Below, in pieces: positions 37,408-46,710 of a stretch of 64,000 nt of DNA. The number at the start of each line of letters is the position of its first letter. Positions within the stretch are counted from its first letter, which is position 1. This DNA comes from Planctomycetota bacterium (GTDB lineage Bacteria > Planctomycetota > J058). Under the pieces are notes generated by a model that was not told the origin of the DNA, did no database searches, and was given only the letters and a program-made list of their open reading frames with translations. A program made the translations under genes and the position numbers. Where the stretch lies: the NCBI GenBank assembly GCA_023954375.1, contig JAMLIC010000050.1:1-64000 (forward strand), in the 5' to 3' direction.

Positions 37408-38255
37408 ACGACGTCCGCGACGGTGTGCTCCACCCGACGGAAGAGCGCGAAGCCGGCCAGCGTCACGGCGGCCGTCACCACCAGCGAGATCGGCAGCGCC
37501 GGCGAGAGCGGCGCGCGCTCCGGCCCCAGCAGCGTCCAGCGGAACAGCTCGACCACGCCGGCCATCGGGTTGACTCCGAGCAGGGGGCGCCAGCGCTCCG
37601 GGACGAGCTCGGCGGGCCACATGATGGGCGTGGCGAACATGAGCAGCTGCCCGAGCAGCGGCGTGGCCGCCCGGAAGTCCCGGAACCTGACCGTGAGGGC
37701 CGCGAGCCAGAGGGAGACGCTCAGGCTCGCGGCCAGCGCGAACAGCACGGCGACCGGCGCGACCAGGAGCGTCGGCCCGGGCGAGAGTCCGAAGGCAGCC
37801 ATCAGCAGGAGCGCGAACGGGAGCGCCATGAGCACGTCGACCACTCCGGTCGTCACCGCCGCGATCGGCAGGACGGCGCGCGGGAAGTAGACCTTGTTCA
37901 GCATCGCCTGGTTGAGCACGAGGCTGTTCCCCGCGTCGAGGCCGCGGGCGAAGAGGGCCCAGGGGATCAGGGCCGTGTAGACGAAGACGGGGTAGGGCAC
38001 CCCGCCCGTCGAGACCCTGACCAACAGCCCGAGGACGACCGTGAGGACCGCCGCGCTGAGCATCGGCTGCAGCAGGACCCACGCGCTACCGATCACGGTC
38101 TGGTGATAGCGGGCCTTCAGGTCGCGATAGACGAGGAAGTAGAGGACCTCGCGGTACCTCCACAGGTCCCGGACCCCCTCCCTCAGGCCCGTCGCGCTCC
38201 CGTCGATACGGACGACGAGGTCGGAAGCAGCGCTCTCGGACGGGACCGTCGGCAT
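37404..38255 (-). CDS. wzm: Polysaccharide ABC exporter permease
   Basis: 283 residues, ABC-2 family with six expected helices. The N-terminal amphipathic stretch YREVLYFLVYRDLKARYHQT and VIGSAWVLLQPML are typical of Wzm/TagG/KpsM-type permeases, and WPAELVPERWRPLLGVNPM is the conserved C-terminal loop. With Wzt it moves a lipid-linked polysaccharide across the inner membrane. ATG at 38255 lies about 10 bases from the predicted transcription start. Confidence 0.93.
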   Translation of the reverse strand: MPTVPSESAASDLVVRIDGSATGLREGVRDLWRYREVLYFLVYRDLKARYHQTVIGSAWVLLQPMLSAAVLTVVLGLLVRVSTGGVPYPVFVYTALIPWALFARGLDAGNSLVLNQAMLNKVYFPRAVLPIAAVTTGVVDVLMALPFALLLMAAFGLSPGPTLLVAPVAVLFALAASLSVSLWLAALTVRFRDFRAATPLLGQLLMFATPIMWPAELVPERWRPLLGVNPMAGVVELFRWTLLGPERAPLSPALPISLVVTAAVTLAGFALFRRVEHTVADVV

Positions 38256-38271
38256 GGCTCGGGCTGCGCGC

Positions 38272-38299
38272 AGGATAGCCGTCGGCGGCGCGGGGTCAA
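38272..38299 (-). promoter_or_regulatory. Promoter for wzm-wzt
   Basis: TTGACC at 38299-38294, 16-bp spacer, TATCCT at 38277-38272. Predicted start near 38265 leaves a leader of about ten bases before the ATG at 38255. Confidence 0.65.
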
Positions 38300-38337
38300 C
38301 AAGCGAGGCCGCCGTGGTCGCGCCGCGCGCCCAGCGC

Positions 38338-38343
38338 TACACT
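38338..38343 (+). promoter_or_regulatory. Candidate -10 (TACACT) for the methyltransferase gene
   Basis: TACACT, 18 bp before the ATG at 38362 and divergent from the wzm promoter. The -35 (TGGTCG at 17 bp) is weak. Confidence 0.4.
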
Positions 38344-38361
38344 CCCGCCCAGAGGGGACCG

Positions 38362-39345
38362 ATGGCAGGGCGTGGCCTTCGCTGGCTGGGGCGACGCGTG
38401 CGTGATGAGCTGAGCAGGCCGCTCCTCCCTCACCTCGGGCGCCTCGTCGGGCACATGGCGCGCTCCGGCTGGGGGACCTCGGAGTGCCTCGCCGCGGGCA
38501 GCCTGCCGCTGCCCGTTCACTTCTACTCCCCCGTGCCCGACCTCGGGGACCTCGATGCGCGCGATGTGTGGCGGCGCAGGAGCGACCTGGCGGGGGTCGA
38601 CCTGAGGAGCGACGAGCAGCTCGTGCTCCTGCGCGAGCTCGGCGGGGCGTTCGCCGACGAGTGCGCCTGGCCGCTGTCGGCGTCGGGCGACGAGCACGCC
38701 TTCCACCTCGACAACCCCGCCTTCTCTTTCGGCTGCGCCGCCTCGACCCACTGCATGCTACGGCGGCTGCGGCCGCGCCGGGTGATCGAGGTCGGCTCCG
38801 GCTTCTCGTCGCGCGTGATCTCGGCCGCGCTGCTGCGCAATCAGTCGGAGGGCGCCGGGGCCTCCGACTACACGATCGTGGACCCGCACCCCGCGGCGTC
38901 GACCCGGACCCTCCCCGGCCTCACGCGCCTCATCGAGGAGCGGGTCGAGCTCCGCCCGCCCGGGGACTTCGACCGGCTCGAGGCAGCGGACGTGCTGTTC
39001 ATCGACTCGGGCCACACCGTCCGCATCGGGGGCGACGTCAACTTCCTGATCCTCGACGTGCTGCCTCGCCTCGCGCCGGGCGTCGTCGTCCACTTCCACG
39101 ACATTCCCCTGCCCTACGAGTACCCGCGCGCCTACTACGCGAACCCCTCGTTCCGGGCGCTCTGGACGGAGGCTTACCTGCTCCAGGCCTTCCTCGCCTT
39201 CAACGCGGCCTACGAGGTCGTCCTCGCCCTCGCCTATCTGATGACCGAGCAGCGTGAGGCCTTCCACGCCGCCTTCCCGTCGCGGCCAGACCCCCGCGGG
39301 CTGGGCGTGAGCGGGAGCTTCTGGATCCGACGCACCCCCGCGTAG
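38362..39345 (+). CDS. Class I SAM-dependent methyltransferase (Methyltransf_24-like)
   Basis: 327 residues from an ATG with GAGGGG upstream. VIEVGSGFSSRVISAAL is motif I; TIVDPHPA, ADVLFIDSGHTVRIGGDVN and VVVHFHDIPLPYEYP match the family found in polysaccharide and antibiotic clusters that methylate sugar hydroxyls (for example MycE-like, metal-dependent D-x-H sites). Its place beside wzm-wzt makes it a candidate for the chain-terminating methylation that Wzt recognises; this is inference. Confidence 0.82.
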   Translation: MAGRGLRWLGRRVRDELSRPLLPHLGRLVGHMARSGWGTSECLAAGSLPLPVHFYSPVPDLGDLDARDVWRRRSDLAGVDLRSDEQLVLLRELGGAFADECAWPLSASGDEHAFHLDNPAFSFGCAASTHCMLRRLRPRRVIEVGSGFSSRVISAALLRNQSEGAGASDYTIVDPHPAASTRTLPGLTRLIEERVELRPPGDFDRLEAADVLFIDSGHTVRIGGDVNFLILDVLPRLAPGVVVHFHDIPLPYEYPRAYYANPSFRALWTEAYLLQAFLAFNAAYEVVLALAYLMTEQREAFHAAFPSRPDPRGLGVSGSFWIRRTPA

Positions 39346-39347
39346 CC

Positions 39348-40496
39348 GTGCGCCGCTACCTCCTCTCCCTGGTCTCCGAGCGCCCGCAGCCCACCGGCAT
39401 CGGCACCTACGCGCTCGAGGTCGCCCGGGCGATCGGCCCGCTGCTCGGGGCCGACGAGCGCCTGGTCGTCGTGCGCCACCGCGACGCTCCCGCCTGCGCG
39501 CGGGAGGCCGTGGAGGAGGTCGCGCTCGCCTTCCCGGCCGGCCGGACGGCGTGGCGGCGCGTCGCCGAGCAGACGCTCCTCCCGCTCGTCGCCGCGCGCG
39601 CGCGGGCGACGCTCGTGCACGCGTTCAACTACGCCCTGCCGGCCGCGTGGACCGGGCCGACCGTGCTCACGCTCCACGACGACCGCGCCCTGCGCGAACG
39701 CGCCGCCGGAGGCCGGCTGAACCGCCTCATCGCCGCCGGTCTGCGGCGCAGCGTCCGCCGCGCGACGCGCCTCACCGCCAACTCGTCGCACACGGCGGCG
39801 CGCTGCGCGGCGACCTTCGGCCTGGACGCCGCCCGGATCGTGATCGCCCCGCCCGGCGTCGACCACGCCGCCTTCGCCGCCGTCGACGACGCCCGACGCG
39901 CGGCCGTCCGCGCCCGCCTCGGCCTGGGCGACCGGCCGGTGGCGCTGTTCGTGGGCGAGGTCGAGCCGCACAAGAACGTCCCACGCCTGATCGACGCCTT
40001 CGCCGCCGTGGCCGCCCGCGACCCGGCGCCGCTCCTGGTGGTCGCCGGCGGCCGCGGCGCCGACCTCCCGGTCGCGCAGGCCCGCGCCGCGCCGCTCGGC
40101 GAGCGCGTCCGCTGGCCGGGCTACCTGCCGCGCGCCGACCTGGTGTCCCTGATCGCCGCGGCCAGCGTCGTCGCCCTCCCCTCGCTCGACGAGGGCTTCG
40201 GCATGCCCGTCCTCGAGGGGTTCGCCGCCGGTGTGCCCGTCCTCACGTCGACCGCCGGCGCCCTGCCCGAGACGGCCGGGGACGCCGCCCTGCTGGTCGA
40301 CCCGGCCGACGGGGACGCGATCGCCGCCGGCCTCGAGCGCCTCCTCCGCGACCACGGCCTGCGCGCCGCCCTCATCGACCGGGGCCGGGCGCGGGCCGCG
40401 GAGTACACCTGGAGCCGCGCCGCCGCCGCGGTCCTCGACCTCTACCGACAGGTGGCCAGCGGCGTACCGGTTGCCCCCCGGGAACGCCGCCGGTAA
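39348..40496 (+). CDS. GT4-family glycosyltransferase (mannosyltransferase-like)
   Basis: 382 residues. GT-B fold with PTGIGTYALEVARAI, TLHDDRAL, TANSSHTAARCAATFGL, VGEVEPHKNVPRLIDAF and the donor site ALPSLDEGFGMPVLEGFAAG, giving the intact E-x7-E motif. This group includes WbpY/WbdB-like mannosyl- and rhamnosyltransferases; the sugar is not certain. GTG lies 2 bp after the methyltransferase stop, so the two are coupled. Confidence 0.9.
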   Translation: MRRYLLSLVSERPQPTGIGTYALEVARAIGPLLGADERLVVVRHRDAPACAREAVEEVALAFPAGRTAWRRVAEQTLLPLVAARARATLVHAFNYALPAAWTGPTVLTLHDDRALRERAAGGRLNRLIAAGLRRSVRRATRLTANSSHTAARCAATFGLDAARIVIAPPGVDHAAFAAVDDARRAAVRARLGLGDRPVALFVGEVEPHKNVPRLIDAFAAVAARDPAPLLVVAGGRGADLPVAQARAAPLGERVRWPGYLPRADLVSLIAAASVVALPSLDEGFGMPVLEGFAAGVPVLTSTAGALPETAGDAALLVDPADGDAIAAGLERLLRDHGLRAALIDRGRARAAEYTWSRAAAAVLDLYRQVASGVPVAPRERRR

Positions 40497-40499
40497 GAT
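40471..40499 (+). promoter_or_regulatory. Promoter for tRNA-Ser
   Basis: TTGCCC (40471-40476), 17-bp spacer, TAAGAT (40494-40499). The tRNA begins 10 bp later, where transcription should start. The promoter overlaps the end of the preceding glycosyltransferase gene. Confidence 0.7.
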
Positions 40500-40509
40500 C
40501 GCCCCTCCT

Positions 40510-40596
40510 GGAGAGGTGCCAGAGCGGTCGAATGGGCTGGTTTCGAAAACCAGTGAGGCCTCACGGCTTCCGGGGGTTCAAATCCCCCCTTCTCCG
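40510..40596 (+). tRNA. tRNA-Ser (anticodon CGA)
   Basis: 87-base class II tRNA. Acceptor GGAGAGG/CTTCTCC, anticodon stem CTGGT/ACCAG with loop TTCGAAA, anticodon CGA (reads UCG), a long variable arm (TGAGGCCTCACGGCTTCC), and T-arm GGGGG-TTCAAAT-CCCCC. Discriminator G at 40596; CCA is not encoded. TCG is a preferred serine codon in this G+C-rich sequence. Confidence 0.97.
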
Positions 40597-40647
40597 TGAC
40601 TCGCGACGACACACGACGAGACAGTTGGCGTGTCTGTTGCATACTGG

Positions 40648-40686
40648 GGCGTCGGGGTCCTGGCCATTCGCCGGGGCGCCGACGCC
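40648..40686 (+). other. Hairpin between tRNA-Ser and the radical SAM gene
   Basis: Inverted repeat GGCGTCGG (40648-40655) / CCGACGCC (40679-40686), 23-base loop. It could end tRNA transcription or lie in the leader of the next gene. No T-run follows. Confidence 0.4.
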
Positions 40687-40714
40687 TCGGTGTGTACGGC
40701 CTTGAGGGGGACCC

Positions 40715-42217
40715 ATGCGCGTCTTCTGCCTGAACGCGCCCTTCCACCGCAACTACAGCTCGCACCAGCGCTCCCCGGCCGTCACGAAGAGCCGGACGCT
40801 GTACTATCCGATCTGGCTGGCCTACGCGGCCGGGCTGCTGGAGGCGGAGGGCTTCGACGTCAAGCTGGTCGACGGCCCGGGCGAGGACATCTCCTTCGAG
40901 GAGGCCGTCCGGCGGGGTCGCGAGTTCGACCCGCAGCTCGTCCTCGTCTCGACCTCCACCCCCTCGATCGACAACGACATCAAGGCCGCGCAGGCCCTCA
41001 AGGAGGCCACCGGCGCCTACACGGTGCTCGTCGGCACGCACATGACCGCCGAGCACCAGGGGGTCCTCGAGCGCGCCCGGGAGGTCGACGCCGGCACCCG
41101 GCAGGAGTACGACTGGACCGTCCTCGAGCTGGCGCAGGCCCTCGAGGGCGGCCGGCCGCACGACGAGGCCGGGCGGGGCATCCTGGGCCTGACCTGGCGC
41201 CAGGGCGACGCGCTCGTCGTCGAGCCCGACCGCCCCTACCAGGCCGACATCTCCGGGCTCCCGCACGTCGCGCGCGTCTACGAGCGGCACCTCTTCGGCC
41301 ACTGGACGCGCTACTTCTACGCGATCACGCGCCACCCGGTCGTGACGATCATCACCGGCCGCGGCTGCCCCTACCGCTGCAACTACTGCCTCTTCCCGCA
41401 GACGCTCACCGGGCACAACTACCGGCGGCGCCCGGTCGAGGCGGTCGTCGACGAGTTCAAGTTCATCGAGCGCCACTTCCCGGGCGTGCGCGAGGTGTTC
41501 GTCGAGGACGACACGCTCACCGTCGACAAGAAGCGCTGCCGGCGCCTGGCCGAGGAGATGATCCGGCGCCGGGTGAAGGTGCGCTGGACGGCGAACGCCC
41601 GCTGCGACGTCGACTACGAGACGCTGCGCCTCATGCGCGCCGCCGGCCTGCGCCTCCTGTGCGTGGGCGTCGAGAGCGCCGACCAGCAGATCCTCGACAA
41701 CGTCGAGAAGAAGCTCGAGGTCGGCCAGATCAGCCGCTTCTTCGACGACGCGAAGAAGGCCGACGTCATGGTCCACGGCTGCTTCATGGTCGGGAACCAG
41801 GGGGAGACGCGCGACAGCCTCGAGCGCACGCTGGCCTTCGCCAAGCGCCTGAACCCGGACACGGCGCAGTTCTTCCCGCTCATGGTCTACCCCGGCACGC
41901 GCGCCTACGAGTGGGCCGACCAGGCCGGCATGCTCGAGACGCGCGACTGGTCGCGCTGGCTCACGCCCGAGGGCCTGCACCGGAGCGTCGTCGTCCGCCC
42001 CGACCTGCCGTCCGAGGACCTGCGGCGCTTCTGCGACCGCGCCCGCCGCGAGTACTACCTGCGGCCGGGCTACATCGTCCGCAAGGCCCGGCAGGTGGCG
42101 ACCGACCCCTACGAGGCGGGGCGGACGCTCAAGTCGCTGGCCACGTTCGCGCGCTTCCTCCTGCATCGCGACGGGGGCGCGACGGTGGTCCCGGACGCCG
42201 CGCGCGCCGCCCCTTGA
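40715..42217 (+). CDS. B12-binding-domain radical SAM enzyme
   Basis: 500 residues. The first ~150 form a cobalamin-binding-like Rossmann domain (LAYAAGLLEAEGFDVKLVD, VLVSTSTPSIDND) without the usual D-x-H-x-x-G, so cobalamin may be bound base-off or not at all. The radical SAM domain has C218-x3-C222-x2-C225 in GCPYRCNYC. FVEDDTLTVDKKR and VGVESADQQIL follow the usual order. Relatives include Elp3-like and P-methylase-like enzymes and enzymes of sugar modification. ATG at 40715 follows GAGGGGG. The reaction is unknown; the setting suggests modification of a sugar or lipid. Confidence 0.85.
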   Translation: MRVFCLNAPFHRNYSSHQRSPAVTKSRTLYYPIWLAYAAGLLEAEGFDVKLVDGPGEDISFEEAVRRGREFDPQLVLVSTSTPSIDNDIKAAQALKEATGAYTVLVGTHMTAEHQGVLERAREVDAGTRQEYDWTVLELAQALEGGRPHDEAGRGILGLTWRQGDALVVEPDRPYQADISGLPHVARVYERHLFGHWTRYFYAITRHPVVTIITGRGCPYRCNYCLFPQTLTGHNYRRRPVEAVVDEFKFIERHFPGVREVFVEDDTLTVDKKRCRRLAEEMIRRRVKVRWTANARCDVDYETLRLMRAAGLRLLCVGVESADQQILDNVEKKLEVGQISRFFDDAKKADVMVHGCFMVGNQGETRDSLERTLAFAKRLNPDTAQFFPLMVYPGTRAYEWADQAGMLETRDWSRWLTPEGLHRSVVVRPDLPSEDLRRFCDRARREYYLRPGYIVRKARQVATDPYEAGRTLKSLATFARFLLHRDGGATVVPDAARAAP

Positions 42218-42261
42218 GCGGCGACGCCGGGGCGCCGGTGGTCGATAATCGCCCGCCCGTC

Positions 42262-43287
42262 ATGACCCTCGCCGCGACCGTCATCATCCCGGCGCGCGAC
42301 GCCGCCGCGACCATCGGCCAGGCGGTGCGCGCGGTGCGCGACCAGACGGCCGCCGACGGCCGCGGGGTCGAGGTCGTCGTCGTCGACGACGGCTCGGTCG
42401 ACGCCACGGGCGAGGTCGCCCGCGCGGCCGGCGCCCGCGTGCTGCGGGGCGCCGGCGACGGGCCGGCCCGCGCGCGGAACCTCGGGCTGGCGGAGGTCGC
42501 GACGCCGCTCGTGATCTTCACCGACGCCGACTGCGCCGCGCGCCCCGGGTTCGTCGCGGCGCTCCTGGCGCCGTTCGCCGACCCCGCCGTCGGCGGGGCC
42601 AAGGGGGCCTACGAGACGGAGCAGCGGGCGCTCGTCGCGCGCTTCGTGCAGCAGGAGTACGAGGAGCGCTACGCGCGGATGTCCCGCCGGCCGTCGATCG
42701 ACTTCGTCGACACCTACGCCGCCGCCTACCGCACGGACCTGCTCCGGACCCTGGGCGGCTTCGACGAGCGCTACCGCCGCCCGTCGACCGAGGACCAGGA
42801 GCTGTCGTTCCGCGTCGCCGCGACGGGGGCGCGCCTCGTGTTCGTCCCCGGCGCCCGCGTGGCCCACCTCCACGCGGCCACGCTCGGCGCCTACGCGCGC
42901 AAGAAGGCGAAGATCGGCTACTTCAAGGTCGCCACCCTGCGCCGCCACCCGGGCAAGGCCGTCGACGACGCCCACACACCGGCGACGCTCAAGCTCCAGG
43001 TCCTCCTCGCCTGGCCGGCCCTCGCGCTCGCCCTGGCCCTGGGCCCCTGGCTCGCCCTGCGCCCGGCGCCGCCCGCCTGGGGCCTGGCGGCGCTCCTGCC
43101 CGCGGCCGCGTTCGCGCTCTCCGCCCTGCCGCTCACGGCGCGCTGCCTCCGGCGCGACTGGCCCGTGGGGCTGTGCGCGCCGGCCCTGATCCTGGTCCGG
43201 GCATCGAGCCTCGCGGCGGGCCTGGCCGCGGGCCTCCTCGCCGAGTGCCGCGGCGGCGTGCTCTCGAGGGCGGCGAACGTCGCATGA
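42262..43287 (+). CDS. GT2-family glycosyltransferase with C-terminal membrane segment
   Basis: 341 residues. VIIPARDAAATIGQAVRAV, VVVDDGSVDATGEVA, FTDADCAARPGF (metal site) and STEDQELSFRV (ED in the acceptor region) mark a GT-A enzyme. Two or three hydrophobic helices lie near the C-terminus (about 245-310). ATG at 42262; an alternative TTG at 42214 overlapping the previous stop would extend it by 16 residues. Its stop overlaps the next start (ATGA). Confidence 0.87.
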   Translation: MTLAATVIIPARDAAATIGQAVRAVRDQTAADGRGVEVVVVDDGSVDATGEVARAAGARVLRGAGDGPARARNLGLAEVATPLVIFTDADCAARPGFVAALLAPFADPAVGGAKGAYETEQRALVARFVQQEYEERYARMSRRPSIDFVDTYAAAYRTDLLRTLGGFDERYRRPSTEDQELSFRVAATGARLVFVPGARVAHLHAATLGAYARKKAKIGYFKVATLRRHPGKAVDDAHTPATLKLQVLLAWPALALALALGPWLALRPAPPAWGLAALLPAAAFALSALPLTARCLRRDWPVGLCAPALILVRASSLAAGLAAGLLAECRGGVLSRAANVA

Positions 43288-44696
43288 TCCGGCCCTCGCG
43301 CGGCGAGTCGCTCCTGCTCGGGCTGATCGACGTGGCGATCGTCGTCCTCGCCTTCGTCCTCGCCTACGAGCTGCGCTTCTCGCTCGACGTGGGCGCGGTG
43401 ACCCTCGCGCCGGCGCCGTTCGAGCGCTACGCGGAGGCGCTGGTCGTCGTGGTCGCGGTGGTCCTCGTCGTCCTGCGCAGCCGCGGGCTCTACGAGCACC
43501 TGCCGCCGCGCGGGATCGACGTGCTCGAGGACACGCTCGGCGCGGTCACGCTGGCGTCCGTGGTCGTGCTCGCGGCGAGCTTCTTCTACCGCGACTTCAG
43601 CTACTCCCGCTCCGTGTGCCTCCTGGCGTGGGGGCTCCTGGTCGTGGGCCTCCCCGCGCCGCGCCTCCTGCTCATGGTGCGGCGGCGCCGCCGCTACGCC
43701 CGCGGGCTCGACCTCGTGCCGGCCGTGATCGTGGGCGCCCCCGGCCGGGCCCACGACCTCGCCCGTCGCCTCGGCAGCCACCGCCGCTACGGGCTCGACG
43801 TGCGCGGGGTGATCACGCCGACGGGCGAGGCGCCCGCCGCGGCCGGCGACGCCCCCCCCTGGCTCGGGCCGCTCGGCGACCTCGCCCTCGCCGTGGGCCG
43901 CGCCGGGGCGCGCGAGGTGCTGATCTGCGACACGCTCGAGCGGCTCGAGCTCCTGGGCGTCCTCGAGACCTGCGAGGCGATCGGCGTCGAGGCGCGCGTC
44001 GTCCCCTGCGTCTACGACCTGTTCACGACCGCGCGCGACCTGACCGAGCTCCACGGCGTGCCGTTCATCGCCGTCCGCGAGCGCCGCTTCGAGCTCCTCT
44101 CCCGCGCCGCCAAGCGCGCCGTCGACCTCGTCGTGGGCGGCGCGCTGCTCGTCGTGGCCGCGCCGGTGATCGCGCTCCTGGCCTGGCTCGTGCGCCGCGA
44201 GAGCGCGGGGGCGGCGCTCTTCGTGCAGCGGCGCGTGGGCGAGGGCGGGGCGCCGTTCCGCATGTGGAAGCTGCGCTCCATGGTCGACGACGCCGAGGCG
44301 CGCCTGGGCGACCTCGTCGACCTCGAGCGGCTCGAGGCCCCCGTGTTCAAGCTGGAGGACGACCCTCGCGTCACGAGGGTGGGCCGGTTCCTCCGCCGCT
44401 GGAGCCTCGACGAGCTGCCGCAGCTGTGGAACGTGGTGAAGGGCGACATGAGCCTCGTCGGCCCGCGGCCCGAGGAGGAGGCGATCGTCGCCCGCTACGA
44501 CGCGCACCACCGCCGGCGCCTCAAGGCCAAGCCCGGCCTCACGGGGCTGCAGCAGCTCGAGGCGCGCGGCTCGCCCGACCTGGACGAGCGCGTGCGCCTG
44601 GACGTCTACTACATCCGCCGGCGCACGCTGCTGTTCGACCTGTGGCTCCTCGCCCGGACGCCCTGGGCGGTGCTCCGCGGCAGGGGCGCGACGTGA
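43284..44696 (+). CDS. Polyprenyl-phosphate hexose-1-phosphate transferase (WbaP/WcaJ type)
   Basis: 470 residues. Four N-terminal helices and a CoA-binding-like central domain, a fifth hydrophobic segment (AVDLVVGGALLVVAAPVIALL) and the catalytic C-terminus: FVQRRVGEGGAPFRMWKLRS, DELPQLWNVVKGDMS, LVGPRPEEEAIVARY. It transfers a sugar 1-phosphate from a nucleotide sugar to undecaprenyl phosphate and so starts chain assembly. It is the only initiating transferase in the window. ATG overlaps the previous stop; the stop overlaps the next gene (GTGA). Confidence 0.93.
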   Translation: MIRPSRGESLLLGLIDVAIVVLAFVLAYELRFSLDVGAVTLAPAPFERYAEALVVVVAVVLVVLRSRGLYEHLPPRGIDVLEDTLGAVTLASVVVLAASFFYRDFSYSRSVCLLAWGLLVVGLPAPRLLLMVRRRRRYARGLDLVPAVIVGAPGRAHDLARRLGSHRRYGLDVRGVITPTGEAPAAAGDAPPWLGPLGDLALAVGRAGAREVLICDTLERLELLGVLETCEAIGVEARVVPCVYDLFTTARDLTELHGVPFIAVRERRFELLSRAAKRAVDLVVGGALLVVAAPVIALLAWLVRRESAGAALFVQRRVGEGGAPFRMWKLRSMVDDAEARLGDLVDLERLEAPVFKLEDDPRVTRVGRFLRRWSLDELPQLWNVVKGDMSLVGPRPEEEAIVARYDAHHRRRLKAKPGLTGLQQLEARGSPDLDERVRLDVYYIRRRTLLFDLWLLARTPWAVLRGRGAT

Positions 44697-46692
44697 CACG
44701 CGGCCAGGAGCGGGCCGCGCTGCTCGCGCTCCTGGTCCTCGGCGCCGCCCTGCGCCTGGCCCGGCCCGGGGCCGACGTGCCCATGGCGGTCGAGGCGACC
44801 GACGCGCCGGTCCAGGACGCGCTCTGGTACCTCGAGGCCGCCACGTGGGAGGCCGAGGGCCTCCCGCGGGACCTCGAGCCGGTACCCCCCTACGACCCGC
44901 CGGTGTGGGTGGAGGTGGGGCGCGCATGGTTCGCCCTCGCGGGCGGCGTCTCGCTCGCCTCGACCCAGGCCCTGGGCGCGGTCGTGTCGCTGCTCACCGC
45001 CCTCCTCGCCTGGCGCGTCGCGCGCGCGGCGCTTGGGCCCGCCGGCGGGCTGACGGCCGCGGGCGTCCTCTGCACCCTCTACCCGTTCGTGTGGCTGTCT
45101 CGGACCACGCTCGTCTATGGCCCCGCCGCCCTGGCCCTCACGGCGGCCGGCCGGGGCTCGAGGTCGCGGCCTGGCTGGCGCTGGGGCTGGCCGCGTGGGC
45201 CAGCCTGCGGGTGGCGGCCGCCGGGGCGGGCGGCGACCTCGCCGCCGCCGCGCTCCTCGGCGGGTGCCTCGTCGGATGGTGGCGCCTGCGGCGGGTCCGG
45301 CCCGACCTCGCCTGGCGGACGCTCCTGATGACCGCCGCCTGGGCGGTCGTCGTCGTGACGACCCTGGTCTTGCGGCCGCCGGCGGCCGTCCTCGCCGGCG
45401 GCCTGGCGCTCGTCCACCTGACGCGCGCGCGGCGGCCGCTCCTCGCGCTCGCCGCGCTCGGGGCGGGCGCCGCGCTCGTGCTCTCGGCGCTGCTCGCCTG
45501 GGACCCCGGCGCGATCCACGTCCACACCGTCGACCGGCTCCGGCGTTACCTGGGACCCGACCTCGACGCGGCGTCGCTCGCCCTGCGCGCCCTGCGCCTG
45601 GGCGGCGCGCCGGCGCCCGACGGCAGCGGGAGCGGGTTCCTGGCCCTGGCCCCCGGGGCGGCGCTGGCTGGCTGGCTGGGCGCGCTCGCGGCCGCGGGGC
45701 GCCTGCGCGAGCGCCCGGCGGGCGACCTCGCCGCCGTGGGGCTCGGCTGGGCGGGGCTGTTCCTCGCCGGCGCCGTGCTCGTCGACTACCGCCCGCTGCG
45801 CTACTTCGCCGTCCTCGCGCCGGCCCTGGCCCTGCTCGCCGCCATCGGGGTGGCCGCGCTCGCCGCCGATCGTCCGCTCCTCGGACGCGGGCGCTCCGGG
45901 ACCCTGGCCGCCGTGCTCCTCGGCGGGGTCGCGGCGCCCCATGCGCTCGACCTCCTCGTCGGCCCGCGCCTGCTGCCGGACCTGCTCCTGGCGGCCGTGG
46001 CCGGGGCGTTGGTGACCTGGCTGGCGGCCCGGGCGGTCCGCCTCGGGCCCGGGGCCCGCCGCGCGCTCGCGCCCGCCGTCGCGGCCGTGGCGGTCCTGCC
46101 GGGCGCCGCCGCCTGCGCCTCCGACCTCGCCCGGCCGACCTGGAGCGCCAGGGACGCGGGCCGGGCCGCGGTCGCCGCCCTCGGCTCCGGGGCCTCCCTC
46201 GTCGGGCCTCACGCCTCGGCCCTGGCGCTGGGCACCGGGCTGTCGCGGCGGCGCGCCCCCTGGATCGACGCGGCCCCCGGCCAGATCGACGGCACGATCG
46301 CGCGCCTGCGGGAGGTCGGCGCGACCCACGTGGCCCTCGGCGTCCAGCAGGCGCAGTCGAGCCGCCTGCTCCATGCCCTGACCGAGCGTGGGGTGCAGCC
46401 GACCCTCGTGGGGATCTTCCTCGCCCGCGGCATCCCGGTGCTGGTGGTCCGGCTGCCCTGGGCCGAGGACGAGGGCTACGTCCTCTCCGGGTTCGAGCGC
46501 CGCCGCCTGGCCGACGCTCGTGGCGATCCTCCCACGGGGGAGGTCGAACTGCTCCTCCTCCCCCGGGTCCGCGCCCTGGCCCTCGAGGGGGCGTCGGACC
46601 GCGCCGCCGCCGTGGCGGCGATCTCGGGCATTGCTGCTGAGGAGCTTACGGCGGCCGTCTGGCAGGCCATCGCCGCCGGCGGGCTGCGCTGA
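44693..46692 (+). pseudogene. Membrane glycosyltransferase-like protein, split by one frameshift near 45,150
   Basis: The first frame (GTG at 44693) gives about 150 residues with a QDALWYLEAA block near an early loop and helices LLTALLAWRVARAAL and GLTAAGVLCTLYPFVWLS. It loses protein character after LVYGPAALALTAAG. The following frame, from about 45,150 to 46692, continues as GLEVAAWLALGLAAWASL and runs with ~10 more helices and a soluble C-terminus. One missing base in the G/C-rich stretch at 45144-45165 (ggccggccggggctcg) would join them to ~666 residues, the size of the GT-C-like protein at 26850-28850. Either a true null or a sequencing error. Predicted family: ArnT/PMT-like, from topology only. 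Confidence 0.7.
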
Positions 46693-46710
46693 GGCGACTC
46701 TCCCGCGCGC

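Noticed and set aside
40715..42217. Cobalamin-dependent methylase
   Set aside because: The N-terminal domain lacks the D-x-H-x-x-G motif, so cobalamin use and methyl transfer cannot be claimed; only the radical SAM class is kept.
45130..45170. Programmed -1 frameshift in the membrane protein gene
   Set aside because: No slippery heptamer and no clear downstream stimulatory structure was found; a base error or mutation is simpler.
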